A DNA stretch of 54,756 nt from Chloroflexota bacterium. Its GTDB lineage: Bacteria > Chloroflexota > Dormibacteria > Dormibacterales > Dormibacteraceae. A model generated the notes under the pieces. It saw nothing but the letters and a program-made list of their open reading frames with translations, was not told the origin of the DNA and did no database searches. Positions 1 through 10,000 of this stretch are shown piece by piece. The stretch's first letter is position 1. Each line of letters starts with the position of its first letter. The stretch lies in the NCBI GenBank assembly GCA_005880795.1, contig VBGP01000013.1, positions 1-54,756 on the forward strand, given 5' to 3'. The position numbers were made by a program, and so were the translations under genes.

Positions 1-157
1 TATCGGAAACGGGCCGCAAACGCGCTTAAGGAAGGAGCCGGCACACCCGGCCGGGCATGGCTCACGGTGCTCGTCAGCGGCCAGCGGTTCAGTGAAGATC
101 CGGGCACTGTCGCGCTGGTGAACTATTTCCAACATCGTGCTCGAGCTCGGCCGGTAG

Positions 158-277
158 TCAGTCGCGCTTCTCGCGGCGCTCCAGCACGATCCAGACGACT
201 CCAAGGATCACCACGATGATCACTACGACTCCGACCGCGGCGGCAAGGATGCCCGCTCCGGCCAAGCCTAGGCTCAC
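158..277 (-). CDS. Small single-pass membrane protein (39 aa), unknown function
   Basis: A short ORF reads from a GTG at 277 to a TGA at 158-160. Its first residues are glycine- and alanine-rich, then comes one strongly hydrophobic helix (about residues 8-30, rich in V and I), then a basic tail ending LERREKRD. The GTG overlaps the TGA of the upstream receiver gene (GTGA), so translation is probably coupled. The basic tail suggests a cytoplasmic C-terminus. No family was recognised. The remaining 157 bases to the window edge hold only an unconvincing minus-strand open frame from an ATG at 135. Confidence 0.5.
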   Translation of the reverse strand: MSLGLAGAGILAAAVGVVVIIVVILGVVWIVLERREKRD

Positions 278-798
278 CTCGCTGACGAGCGACGCTTGAT
301 CGCAGCCGCCAGGCCTTCCAGCTCCACCGGCTTCACCAAGTAATCGCTCGCGTCCAGCTCGTCCGCCAGGGCGCGCGACCCGGGGTCGGTAGCCCCGGTG
401 ACAACGATGGGCCGGGCCGCCCTGATGGCCGCCAGCCCGGCGCTGTCGAGTGAATCGCTGAGGCTGAGGTCGAAGACCACCACCTCACGGGGCCGCAGGG
501 CCCTCAGTCTGCCCGCCGATTCCGCCTCGTATCCCAGGCGCCGCAGCCCCCTGGCGGTCAGCTCCCCCAGCCGTTCGTCGTCGTCCAGGACGAGGACCGG
601 GACGATCGCCAGCGCGGCCGACTCGACCTCGCCCAGGTACCCGAGCGCCTCGCCCAGGTCGCCGAGGACCCGCTCGACCGGCGGCCCCTGAAGGTCGGAT
701 TGAGCGAGCTCGAGCTCGGCCCGCATCCTGGCCAGGGTCGAGCGCAGGCGGTGCAGGGCCGCCGCCAGCTCGGGGCCGGGCTCAGTCCCCGAGCTCAT
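274..798 (-). CDS. Single receiver-domain response regulator with helical N-terminus
   Basis: This 174-aa protein has a helical, coiled-coil-like segment (about 10-62) followed by a CheY-type receiver domain (about 66-172). The acidic pocket is D72-D74, the phosphoacceptor is D110 in VVVFDLSL, the conserved T is in IVVTGAT, and the lysine is K157 in DYLVKP. All phosphorylation residues are therefore present, but there is no output domain. Its ATG overlaps the stop of the winged-helix regulator upstream by 4 bases (ATGA). It may act as a phosphate sink or a protein-protein switch for the same pathway; that role is inferred. Confidence 0.8.
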   Translation of the reverse strand: MSSGTEPGPELAAALHRLRSTLARMRAELELAQSDLQGPPVERVLGDLGEALGYLGEVESAALAIVPVLVLDDDERLGELTARGLRRLGYEAESAGRLRALRPREVVVFDLSLSDSLDSAGLAAIRAARPIVVTGATDPGSRALADELDASDYLVKPVELEGLAAAIKRRSSAR

Positions 799-1472
799 GT
801 TGGGACGACGAGCCTGTACCCGATGCCGCGGACCGTCTCGATCCAGCCACGTTCTCTGAGCTCTCGGCGAATCTGATGGACCGCCTGCTCGAGGCTGTGC
901 TCAAAACCCGAATAGGTGCTGCCCCACACGCGGTCCAGGAGCTCGGAGCGGGGCACCACCTCGGGGCTGTGGCTCGCGAGCAGCTGAAGCATCAAGAGCG
1001 GACGGCGTTCGAGCTTCAACGCTCGATCGCCAAGGCGCGCCTCACCCTTCGCGGCGTCGACGTGCAAACGGCCGCGTACCACCGCCCCGGCCGGCGCCGC
1101 GCGCTCGCGCAGCGCACCGCGGACCCTGGCCAGCATCACCTGTCGGTCAGTCCCTTTGACGATGTAGTCGGCGGCGCCGCGCTCGAATCCGACGACCTGG
1201 TCTCCCGGAGAATGCCGCGCGCCGGTCAGGATGATCACCGGAAACGGAATGCGCTCCGTTCCCGATCGCAACGAGTCGAGCACCTCGGGCGCTTCCATGT
1301 CGGGCATCTCGTAGTCGAGCAGCATCAGGTCTGGCGATCCGTTGCGCACGCGTTCGAGCGCCTCGGTGCCACTGCCCGCCACGTCGACGGAGTAGCCCGC
1401 ACGCCGCAGGATCTCGGCGGTGAGCTCCGCCGTCCGCGGCTCGTCGTCAACCACCAGCAACTTGGCGGTCAC
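795..1472 (-). CDS. OmpR/PhoB-family response regulator
   Basis: The 225-aa protein has an N-terminal receiver domain (about 1-120) with acidic pocket D9/D10, phosphoacceptor D53 in LLDYEMPD, a T in ILTGAR and a K in YIVKG. A C-terminal winged helix (about 130-223) ends in the typical signature ETVRGIGYRL. It should be a DNA-binding response regulator activated by a histidine kinase. It heads a three-gene minus-strand unit with the single receiver protein and the small membrane protein. No kinase is adjacent in the same operon; the nearest is the split kinase at 2.2-3.1 kb. Target genes are unknown. Confidence 0.9.
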   Translation of the reverse strand: MTAKLLVVDDEPRTAELTAEILRRAGYSVDVAGSGTEALERVRNGSPDLMLLDYEMPDMEAPEVLDSLRSGTERIPFPVIILTGARHSPGDQVVGFERGAADYIVKGTDRQVMLARVRGALRERAAPAGAVVRGRLHVDAAKGEARLGDRALKLERRPLLMLQLLASHSPEVVPRSELLDRVWGSTYSGFEHSLEQAVHQIRRELRERGWIETVRGIGYRLVVPT

Positions 1473-1572
1473 GCCTCCAATCCCCGTCGCAAAGTAACAG
1501 GTTCAAGGATTCTTGAGGAAACGCTGAACCGGCCGTGAGGTCAGGCGGACGGTTCGGCCATAACCTCCGTGC

Positions 1573-2208
1573 ATGGGCCAGCTCCCAGACCTTCAGCAAG
1601 CCAGGCGCCGGCTGGGGTTGGCCCTGAATCCCTTGAGCCACGATCGCTGGGTCCTCGGGTATCTCCGCAACGGCTGGCTTCAGCCGATCGCCGCGTCGGA
1701 GGTGTCGCGCCGGTTCATGCAGGGCCGACCACTCATGCCTCTGTCGCGGCGCGCCCTCTTTGAGAAAAGGCCCCTGGTCCTCAACTCGGTGTTCGAGAAG
1801 CCCGAGGCCTCGAATGGGTATGACTGGGAGCTCGATTGGCCGGCGATCCTTTACGCCCCGGTCGGCGAGATGGGCCACAGGCCGATCGGTCTTCTGGTGG
1901 TTGGCTGCCGCCAGGACCATTGGTATACGGAGGAGGACGTCGCGTACGCGCACACCCTCGGCATCACGCTCGCTCCGCTGGTGTCGGCTCTCCGTGGTCC
2001 GTTGGGCCGCCTCAACGAGAGCGAGGGCGAGGTTGCGCAGCTCCTCAGCTACGGCCTCTCGACCCAGGAGATCGCCAGGGCGGTGAAGACCGATGACCGG
2101 CACGCGCGGCAGCTCGTTGACAACGTGACGCGAAAGCTCCACTCGGTCAACGCGAACGACCTCGAATTCCCGATCGTCCAGATCAAGCGGAGAGCCTTCC
2201 GGCTGTGA
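1573..2208 (+). CDS. GAF-like domain protein with LuxR-type helix-turn-helix
   Basis: The 211-aa protein has an N-terminal GAF-like region (about 20-140; note PAILYAPVGEM and IGLLVVGCR). It is followed by a LuxR-like helix-turn-helix (about 145-190; LLSYGLSTQEIARAVKTD and a recognition helix ending NVTRKLHSV). It is probably a transcription regulator sensing a small molecule or redox state, transcribed divergently from the regulator pair at 274-1472. A CATAAC hexamer at 1559-1564 lies 8 nt before the ATG and no Shine-Dalgarno is visible, so the transcript may be leaderless. The GAF assignment rests on pattern only. Confidence 0.6.
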   Translation: MGQLPDLQQARRRLGLALNPLSHDRWVLGYLRNGWLQPIAASEVSRRFMQGRPLMPLSRRALFEKRPLVLNSVFEKPEASNGYDWELDWPAILYAPVGEMGHRPIGLLVVGCRQDHWYTEEDVAYAHTLGITLAPLVSALRGPLGRLNESEGEVAQLLSYGLSTQEIARAVKTDDRHARQLVDNVTRKLHSVNANDLEFPIVQIKRRAFRL

Positions 2209-2223
2209 CCTGGAGCTAGTTCC

Positions 2224-2850
2224 TTAGTTCGGACCGAACAGGAAAACGGTGGTGCCGCGGCCCTCGGTGCTCACGACCTCAAGCCTGCCGCCGATGCCCG
2301 CAGCCCTCTCGCGCATCCCCATCAGGCCGTAGCCTGCAGCGCCGCCGGCGGCGAATCCGCGTCCCTCATCGGACACCTCGATCAAGAACGGTCGCGCCGC
2401 AAAACCCATCTTCACGCGACAGATCGCCGAGCCCGAGTGGCGGCGCACGTTGGCCAGCGCCTCACGCACGATCTGCGCCACGACCTCGCGCTGCTGCGCC
2501 GTGATCATGTCCTCGCTCCCATTGCTGGACAGCTCGACGCGGATGCTGTACAGGCGCGCGAACTCCTCCGCCTGGTGGCGGAGATCACCGACCAATCCAT
2601 CCGGACCAATCGCTCCCGGTCGTAAATCGGCGAGCGATTCACGAACCCGTTTCAGCGAGCGCTCGAGGATGTCGAAGACGTTTTTCAGAGTCTCGTCCGG
2701 CGGGCCCTTGTGTCGTTCGAGATAGAGCTTGAACAGCGAGACCGCGCCGGCGAGCTCGGTGGCGATGCCATCGTGCAGCTCCCTCGCGATGCGGGCGTGT
2801 TCACGCGCCACCGCGTCCTCGACGGCCTGGTGGGCGAAACCCTCCCTCAA
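2224..2850 (-). CDS. Sensor histidine kinase catalytic subunit (DesK/NarX type), soluble
   Basis: From a TTG at 2850 this 208-aa protein carries a HisKA_3 dimerisation segment with H26 in IARELHDG, then a HATPase domain with an N-box (REALANVRRHSG), a G1 box (DEGRGF) and a late glycine box (GYGLMGMRERA). There is no membrane segment. The TTG overlaps the TGA of the upstream membrane gene (TTGA), suggesting translational coupling; the next in-frame start, GTG at 2811, would leave only a dozen residues before the histidine. The same frame stays open further upstream but there it only shadows the membrane gene. Input domain and kinase are thus on two proteins. Confidence 0.8.
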   Translation of the reverse strand: MREGFAHQAVEDAVAREHARIARELHDGIATELAGAVSLFKLYLERHKGPPDETLKNVFDILERSLKRVRESLADLRPGAIGPDGLVGDLRHQAEEFARLYSIRVELSSNGSEDMITAQQREVVAQIVREALANVRRHSGSAICRVKMGFAARPFLIEVSDEGRGFAAGGAAGYGLMGMRERAAGIGGRLEVVSTEGRGTTVFLFGPN

Positions 2851-3146
2851 CGAGCCGCGGCCCGACGCCGTGCAAACGACTGCATGAGAGCGATGGTGAG
2901 CGGATGGCCAAGCCATCGCAAGAGGCGGCGGTAGGGCTGCCACAAGACCTGCGTGTCGGCCAATGCCTGGTTCAATCGATCGACTGCGGACGTGAGCTGG
3001 GCCTGCTCGGACTTGAGCCTCGCATTGAGGAATTCCGCGCGTCTGGCGATGCGCACCGTCAGCATCACCGCGACCGCGCCTTCGAGCACGATCGCGACGG
3101 CGCCAACGATCAGGAGCCAGACGCCGATCCAACTCAGGTCAGTCAC
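2847..3146 (-). CDS. Membrane-anchored coiled-coil protein, likely sensor half of the split kinase
   Basis: This 99-aa protein begins with one long hydrophobic helix (about 5-32), continues with a coiled coil (about 34-68; [18 protein letters not shown]), and ends in a tryptophan- and arginine-rich segment ([15 protein letters not shown]). Its ATG overlaps the gyrA stop by 4 bases and its stop overlaps the kinase TTG start. The layout mirrors the membrane and coiled-coil part of a single-chain histidine kinase, so it is probably the membrane partner of the kinase encoded next. A frameshift within one ancestral kinase gene is the main alternative. Confidence 0.65.
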   Translation of the reverse strand: MTDLSWIGVWLLIVGAVAIVLEGAVAVMLTVRIARRAEFLNARLKSEQAQLTSAVDRLNQALADTQVLWQPYRRLLRWLGHPLTIALMQSFARRRAAAR

Positions 3147-5629
3147 TCTTTGGCGTCGCCTTCCTCGATCCCGGCCACCGGCGCGATCGCGACCACCTGG
3201 TCGTCCGGCGAGAGGCGCATCACGATCACCCCCTGCGTCTGCCGCCCGATCTGAGAGATCGCCCCGACCTGGGTCCGCAGCACCATGCCGCTCGCGCTGA
3301 TCACGAGCACCTCCTCTTCCGGATCGCTCACCACCCGCACCGCGACGAGCTTGCCGACGCGGTCTGTGACCTTGAGCGTGAAGACTCCCTGGCCGGCGCG
3401 ATGATGCATCGGATACTCCGACAGAGGAGTGCGCTTGCCGTAACCACGCTGGGTGATGACCAGCAGGTCGCCACCCTCAATCACAGTCGCCATCCCCGCG
3501 ACCGCGTCGCCCTTGCCGAGCTTGATGCCGATGACGCCCTGCGTGTCCCGGCCCATTGCCCGGACTTCGGTCTCGCCGAACCGAATCGCCTTGCCGAGCT
3601 CGGTCGCGATGATCACCTCATCCGACCCGGTGGTCGGCGTGACCCAGTCCAGCTCATCGCCGTCCTGCAGGTTGATGGCGATCAGACCGTTGCGCCGGAC
3701 ATTCGCGTACTCGGCCATCGCCGTCTTCTTTATATATCCGTTCTTCGTGACCATGAGCATGTAGTGCGCCTCGCTGTCTGTTTCGGGGCGCACGAAAACC
3801 GCCGTGATCCGCTCGTTGGACCCGATGTCGATGAGGTTGTTGATCGGCATGCCCTTGGCCTGACGCTCGCGCTCCGGCACCTCGTGCACGCGAAGCTGGA
3901 AGACCCGGCCGCTCTGGGTGAAGAACAGCATCGAGGCGTGCGTGTGAGTCGTCAGCAGGTGCAGGGCATAATCCTCCTCACGCGTCCCGCTTGGCGCATC
4001 GGTGCCCGCCGTGGGTTTTGCGCCCTTGAGCCCCACGCCTCCCCGCTTTTGCGCTCGGAACACGCGCAGCGGCTGGCGCTTGACGTACCCGCGATGCGTG
4101 AGCGTCACGACCACGTCCTCTTTGGGCACCAGGTCCTCAGCGGATAGCTCGGTCGCCTCCAGGTCCGTGATCTCCGTCCGGCGGTCGTCGCCGTACTTCT
4201 TGACGACCTCGTCCATCTCATCTTTGATCAAGAGGCGCACCTTCTGGTCGCTGGCCAGGACGCTCTCGAGGTAGGCGATGGTCTTGATGACCTGCTCGTA
4301 CTCCTCATCGATCTTGCCGCGTTCCAGCCGGGTCAGACGGCCGAGGGTGAGGGCGAGCACCGCCTTGGACTGACGCTCGCTCAACCCGAACTTGGATTGG
4401 AGCTCGGTTGCGGCGACGTCCTGGTCTGACGCGGCGCGGATCGTCTTGATCACCTCATCCAGGTGGTCGAGGCAGATCTTCAGGCCTTCGAGGATGTGAG
4501 CGCGCTCCTGAGCCTTCTCGAGGTCGAATCGAGTGCGCCGGAGGATGACGTTGCGGCGGTGGTCGATGAACAGCTGGAGCGCCTGCTTGAGGCTGAGCAC
4601 GACCGGCCGTCCGTCGACGATCGCGAGCATGATCACACCGAAGGTCGACTGCAACGTCGTGTGCTTGTACAGGTTGTTCAGGACTGTGAAAACCTTCGCC
4701 TCTCGCTTGAGCTCGATCACGATCCGCATGCCGTTGCGGTCGGATTCGTCGCGCAGGTCGGCGATGCCTTCGAGCTTGCGCTCCGAGACGAGGTCCGCGA
4801 TCTTCGCCACCAGCGCCGCCTTGTTCACCGCGTAGGGCAGCTCGTAAACGATGATCCGCTCCCGCCCGTTCGGCGCTTGCTCGAGCGAGTGGCGCGCGCG
4901 GACGATGATGCGGCCGTGGCCGGTCGAGTACGCGGCCTTGATGCCAGAGGTGCCCATGATCACCCCGCCCGTCGGGAAGTCTGGTCCCGTGACGAAGGTG
5001 AGCAGGTCCTCGGCGGTCGCTTCGGGATTGTCGACCAGATGCCTTACGGCACCAGCCACCTCGCGCAGGTTGTGCGGCGGAATGTTCGTCGTCATGCCGA
5101 CTGCGATGCCCGAGGCACCGTTGATGAGAAGGTTCGGAATTCGAGCGGGCAGCACCGACGGCTCCTCTTCGGAGCCGTCGTAGCTGGCCACCATGTCGAC
5201 GGTTTGCTTTTCGATGTCCGCCATGAGCTCACCGGTGATCGCCGAGAGCCTGGCCTCCGTGTATCGCATCGCGGCGGGTGGGTCGCCGTCAACACTGCCG
5301 AAGTTTCCCTGGCCGTCGATCAGCGGATAGCGCAAGGAGAACGGCTGAGCCATGCGCACCAATGCGTCGTAGATGGCGCTGTCCCCGTGGGGGTGGTAGA
5401 GCTTCATCACGTCACCGACGAACGCGGCGCACTTCTTGGTCTTGGTGCCGCTCGTCGCGCCGGCTCTATGCATGGCGTAGAGGATGCGGCGCTGCACCGG
5501 CTTGAGCCCGTCACGCACGTCGGGCAGAGCCCGGCTGATGATGACGGACATCGCGTACTCCATGTAGGAGGTCTGCATCTCCTCCTGGAGGTTGCGAGTC
5601 AGAACAGTGCCGCGCGCGTCGTCTGCCAA
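3143..5629 (-). CDS. gyrA: DNA gyrase subunit A
   Basis: The 828-aa protein is a full-length type IIA topoisomerase breakage-reunion subunit. The catalytic tyrosine is Y123 in [10 protein letters not shown], and the quinolone-pocket residues S84 and D88 lie in GDSAIYDAL. The C-terminal half is a six-bladed wrapping domain that includes a GyrA box-like QKRGGVG, which argues for gyrase rather than topoisomerase IV. It introduces negative supercoils together with GyrB. It follows fabF by 3 nt and overlaps the kinase membrane gene by 4 nt, so it is internal to a gyrB-plsX-fabF-gyrA operon. Confidence 0.97.
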   Translation of the reverse strand: MADDARGTVLTRNLQEEMQTSYMEYAMSVIISRALPDVRDGLKPVQRRILYAMHRAGATSGTKTKKCAAFVGDVMKLYHPHGDSAIYDALVRMAQPFSLRYPLIDGQGNFGSVDGDPPAAMRYTEARLSAITGELMADIEKQTVDMVASYDGSEEEPSVLPARIPNLLINGASGIAVGMTTNIPPHNLREVAGAVRHLVDNPEATAEDLLTFVTGPDFPTGGVIMGTSGIKAAYSTGHGRIIVRARHSLEQAPNGRERIIVYELPYAVNKAALVAKIADLVSERKLEGIADLRDESDRNGMRIVIELKREAKVFTVLNNLYKHTTLQSTFGVIMLAIVDGRPVVLSLKQALQLFIDHRRNVILRRTRFDLEKAQERAHILEGLKICLDHLDEVIKTIRAASDQDVAATELQSKFGLSERQSKAVLALTLGRLTRLERGKIDEEYEQVIKTIAYLESVLASDQKVRLLIKDEMDEVVKKYGDDRRTEITDLEATELSAEDLVPKEDVVVTLTHRGYVKRQPLRVFRAQKRGGVGLKGAKPTAGTDAPSGTREEDYALHLLTTHTHASMLFFTQSGRVFQLRVHEVPERERQAKGMPINNLIDIGSNERITAVFVRPETDSEAHYMLMVTKNGYIKKTAMAEYANVRRNGLIAINLQDGDELDWVTPTTGSDEVIIATELGKAIRFGETEVRAMGRDTQGVIGIKLGKGDAVAGMATVIEGGDLLVITQRGYGKRTPLSEYPMHHRAGQGVFTLKVTDRVGKLVAVRVVSDPEEEVLVISASGMVLRTQVGAISQIGRQTQGVIVMRLSPDDQVVAIAPVAGIEEGDAKE

Positions 5630-5632
5630 TGC

Positions 5633-6913
5633 TTACTCCTCGTATCGAGCCAGGACTACGACCGCGTTGTGCCCGCCGAATCCGAAACCGTTCGAGATTG
5701 CTTTGCGCACATCCTTGCGGCGCGCCTGGTTGGGCACGTAGTCGAGGTCGCACTCCGGGTCGGGGTTGTCGTAGTTGATCGTCGGGTGGATGATGCCGCG
5801 GTTGATCGTGAGCAACGTTGCGATCGCCTCGACCGCGCCGGCGGCGCCAAGCAGGTGACCGATCATGGACTTGGTGCTGCTTATCGCGACCTTATATGCG
5901 TGGTCGCCCAGCGCAAGCTTCAGCGCCTTCGTCTCACCCGCGTCGTTGAGCTGTGTCGAAGTTCCGTGCGCGTTGACGTAATCGATGTCCTGCGGTTCGA
6001 GTCCGGCATCCCGCAGCGCCAGGGTCACAGCCTTGGCCGGCGCCTCGCCGGTCTCATCCGGCGCAACCTGGTGGTACGCGTCGTTCGTCGTCGCGTAGCC
6101 CAGGATCTCACCGTAGATGCGCGCACCGCGATTGATCGCGTGCTCGCGCGATTCGAGGATCAGGGTGCCGGCGCCCTCGCCGGGCACGAACCCGTCGCGG
6201 TCACGATCGAAAGGGCGGCTGGCTTTTTCGGGCGCGTCGTTGCGAGTGGAGAGAGCTCGGATTGCGTTGAACGATGCGAGGCCCACCTCGCACAACGAGG
6301 CTTCAGCGCCCCCCGCGAGCATGACGTCCACGTCGCCCCGCTGGATCATCCGCGTCGCATCGCCGATGGTTTGTGTGGACGCGGCGCATGCCGTTGTGAC
6401 AGTCGTGTTCGGGCCGCGCAGATGAAACTGCATGGCAACCGACGCGCCCGCCATGTTGGGAATGATCATGGGCGCGTAAAGGGGGTTGAGCCTGCCCTTG
6501 TTGATGAAGGCGGCCGCGCCCTCGGTCATGTCGTCGAAAGCGCCGACGCCCGTTCCCATCGCAACACCCACACGAAAGCTGTCCTCCTGGGCGAGGTCCA
6601 AACCTGAGTCGGCAAGCGCCATGCCGGATGCCGCGACCGCCATCTGCGAGAAGCGAGCCATGCGCTTGGCTGCCTTGGGCTCGAGGTAATCCTTGGGGTC
6701 GAAGCTGTTGACCTGGCACGCGAATTTCGTGGCGAGCCTGTCGGTGCGAAAGCGCTCGATCGGGCTTGCGCCACTCCGGCCTTCGATCAGCCCGTGCCAG
6801 TACTCCTCGAGGTCTTTGCCCAGGGGATTGACCGTCCCCATCCCCGTCACGACCACGCGCGTGCGGCCGTTTTTGCCGGCAAGCCGGTCCAGGTTGGGAC
6901 TTACTGAATTCAT
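5633..6913 (-). CDS. fabF: 3-oxoacyl-[ACP] synthase II
   Basis: This 426-aa condensing enzyme elongates acyl-ACP with malonyl-ACP in type II fatty acid synthesis. The catalytic triad is C176 (TTACAAS), H316 (NAHGTST) and H353 (MIGHLLGAAG), with the supporting K348. Length is normal for FabF. Its ATG overlaps the plsX stop by 4 bases, coupling it to phosphate acyltransferase, so membrane-lipid genes sit between the two gyrase genes. No acpP or fabD is present in the window. Confidence 0.95.
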   Translation of the reverse strand: MNSVSPNLDRLAGKNGRTRVVVTGMGTVNPLGKDLEEYWHGLIEGRSGASPIERFRTDRLATKFACQVNSFDPKDYLEPKAAKRMARFSQMAVAASGMALADSGLDLAQEDSFRVGVAMGTGVGAFDDMTEGAAAFINKGRLNPLYAPMIIPNMAGASVAMQFHLRGPNTTVTTACAASTQTIGDATRMIQRGDVDVMLAGGAEASLCEVGLASFNAIRALSTRNDAPEKASRPFDRDRDGFVPGEGAGTLILESREHAINRGARIYGEILGYATTNDAYHQVAPDETGEAPAKAVTLALRDAGLEPQDIDYVNAHGTSTQLNDAGETKALKLALGDHAYKVAISSTKSMIGHLLGAAGAVEAIATLLTINRGIIHPTINYDNPDPECDLDYVPNQARRKDVRKAISNGFGFGGHNAVVVLARYEE

Positions 6914-7887
6914 GGCTTCCCCACCTCGGCCCGAATCTTACCGACGAGCTGGTTTTCAACTGCCTCGCGCGCAACCCGGATCGCGTTCTTCATCGCCCGC
7001 GCGTCGGAACGCCCATGCGCGACCACCGCTACGCCATCGATGCCGAGCAGCGGCGCCCCGCCGAACTCCCGCCAGTCCATCCGGTCGCGGATCTGGCGCA
7101 CGCCAGGACGGATCAGCAGGCCGCCCAGCTTGCCGGTCATGGTCCGAGGAATCTCCTCTTGCAGGGTGCGGAACAGGAACTCGGCCGTCGCTTCCGCCAT
7201 CTTGATCGCAATATTCCCGACGAAACCGTCCGCCACCACTACGTCTGCGCGCGCGCCGTAGATGTCCTTCGGTTCCACGTTGCCCACGAACCCGGGCAGC
7301 GTTCCCCTGAGGCGTCGCGCCGTCTCGCGAACGCGCTCGTCGCCTTTGCTTTCCTCCTCGCCGTTGCTGAGCAGCCCGACGCGTGGTTGCGCCCGACCAA
7401 GCATCTCGCGAGCGTAGACCGCGCCCATCATTGCGAACTGCGTCATGTACTCGGGCTTCGAGTCCACGTTGGCGCCGACGTCAAGGAAGTAGGCGAAGCC
7501 ATCCTGCGTCGGCACGATGGAGCCAAGCGCCGGCCGGTCCACGCCACGAATGCGGCCTTGAATCAAAAGGGCGGCCGCCATGATGGCGCCGGAGTTCCCG
7601 GCCGACGTCCAGCCGTCCGCCCGCCCCTCTTTGCACATTCGTGCGCAGACGTTCATCGAAGAGTCAGGCTTCGAGCGGACTGCCTGCGCCGGGTGCTCGT
7701 CCATGGTGATCACCTGGGTGCAGGGGACGATCTGCAGCCGCGGGTGGCTGTCGAGCAGAGGCTGCACCACCTGGGGCAATCCGACGAGTGAGATGTCCAC
7801 GCCGTACTCTCGGGCGGCCTGCGCGGCCCCCTTCACAATCTCAGCCGGCGCGTGATCACCGCCCATGGCGTCGACGGCGATTCGCAT
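6910..7887 (-). CDS. plsX: Phosphate acyltransferase PlsX
   Basis: The 325-aa protein starts MRIAVDAMGGDHAP, the typical PlsX N-terminus, and has the conserved segments ALGSIVPTQ and DGFVGNIAIKMAEATAEF. PlsX converts acyl-ACP and orthophosphate to acyl-phosphate, the donor used by PlsY to acylate glycerol-3-phosphate. It is normally a soluble, membrane-associated enzyme. It lies 12 nt downstream of gyrB and overlaps fabF by 4 nt. A plsX-fabF pairing is common, but plsX between gyrB and gyrA is not a standard arrangement. Confidence 0.95.
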   Translation of the reverse strand: MRIAVDAMGGDHAPAEIVKGAAQAAREYGVDISLVGLPQVVQPLLDSHPRLQIVPCTQVITMDEHPAQAVRSKPDSSMNVCARMCKEGRADGWTSAGNSGAIMAAALLIQGRIRGVDRPALGSIVPTQDGFAYFLDVGANVDSKPEYMTQFAMMGAVYAREMLGRAQPRVGLLSNGEEESKGDERVRETARRLRGTLPGFVGNVEPKDIYGARADVVVADGFVGNIAIKMAEATAEFLFRTLQEEIPRTMTGKLGGLLIRPGVRQIRDRMDWREFGGAPLLGIDGVAVVAHGRSDARAMKNAIRVAREAVENQLVGKIRAEVGKP

Positions 7888-7899
7888 CTGGAGAACCGC

Positions 7900-9918
<2,019 letters not shown>

Positions 9919-9954
9919 TCATGGGGGTCAACTGGGCAGAACTTCAGGACTTGA

Positions 9955-9960
9955 ATTCTA
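9955..9960 (-). promoter_or_regulatory. Candidate -10 element for the gyrB operon
   Basis: On the minus strand the hexamer TAGAAT (5 of 6 to TATAAT) occurs in an AT-rich stretch between the gcv terminator and gyrB. No good -35 hexamer is seen. It would give a leader of about 85 nt for gyrB. The same hexamer TAGAAT also precedes the sigma-like gene, parA and the FmdB gene. Confidence 0.35.
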
Positions 9961-9975
9961 CCGGATTTTGAATAC

Positions 9976-10000
9976 GAAAAAGGCCCGTGAAGGGGTCTTA
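9976..10000 (-). terminator. Candidate rho-independent terminator after the gcv operon
   Basis: Immediately at the gcvPB stop codon the minus strand reads a short hairpin (arms GACCC and GGGCC with one A-C mismatch, loop CTTCAC) followed by a run of five T. The stem is short, so confidence is moderate. It would separate the gcv operon from the gyrB promoter. Confidence 0.45.

Noticed and set aside
1-157. Open frames at the left edge (plus frame from base 1; minus frame from ATG 135)
   Set aside because: Neither shows a motif or coding-like composition, so no gene is called.
4463-6607. Very long plus-strand ORF (714 aa) antisense to gyrA and fabF
   Set aside because: It has no recognisable domain and is the expected shadow of high-GC codon bias on well-identified minus-strand genes.
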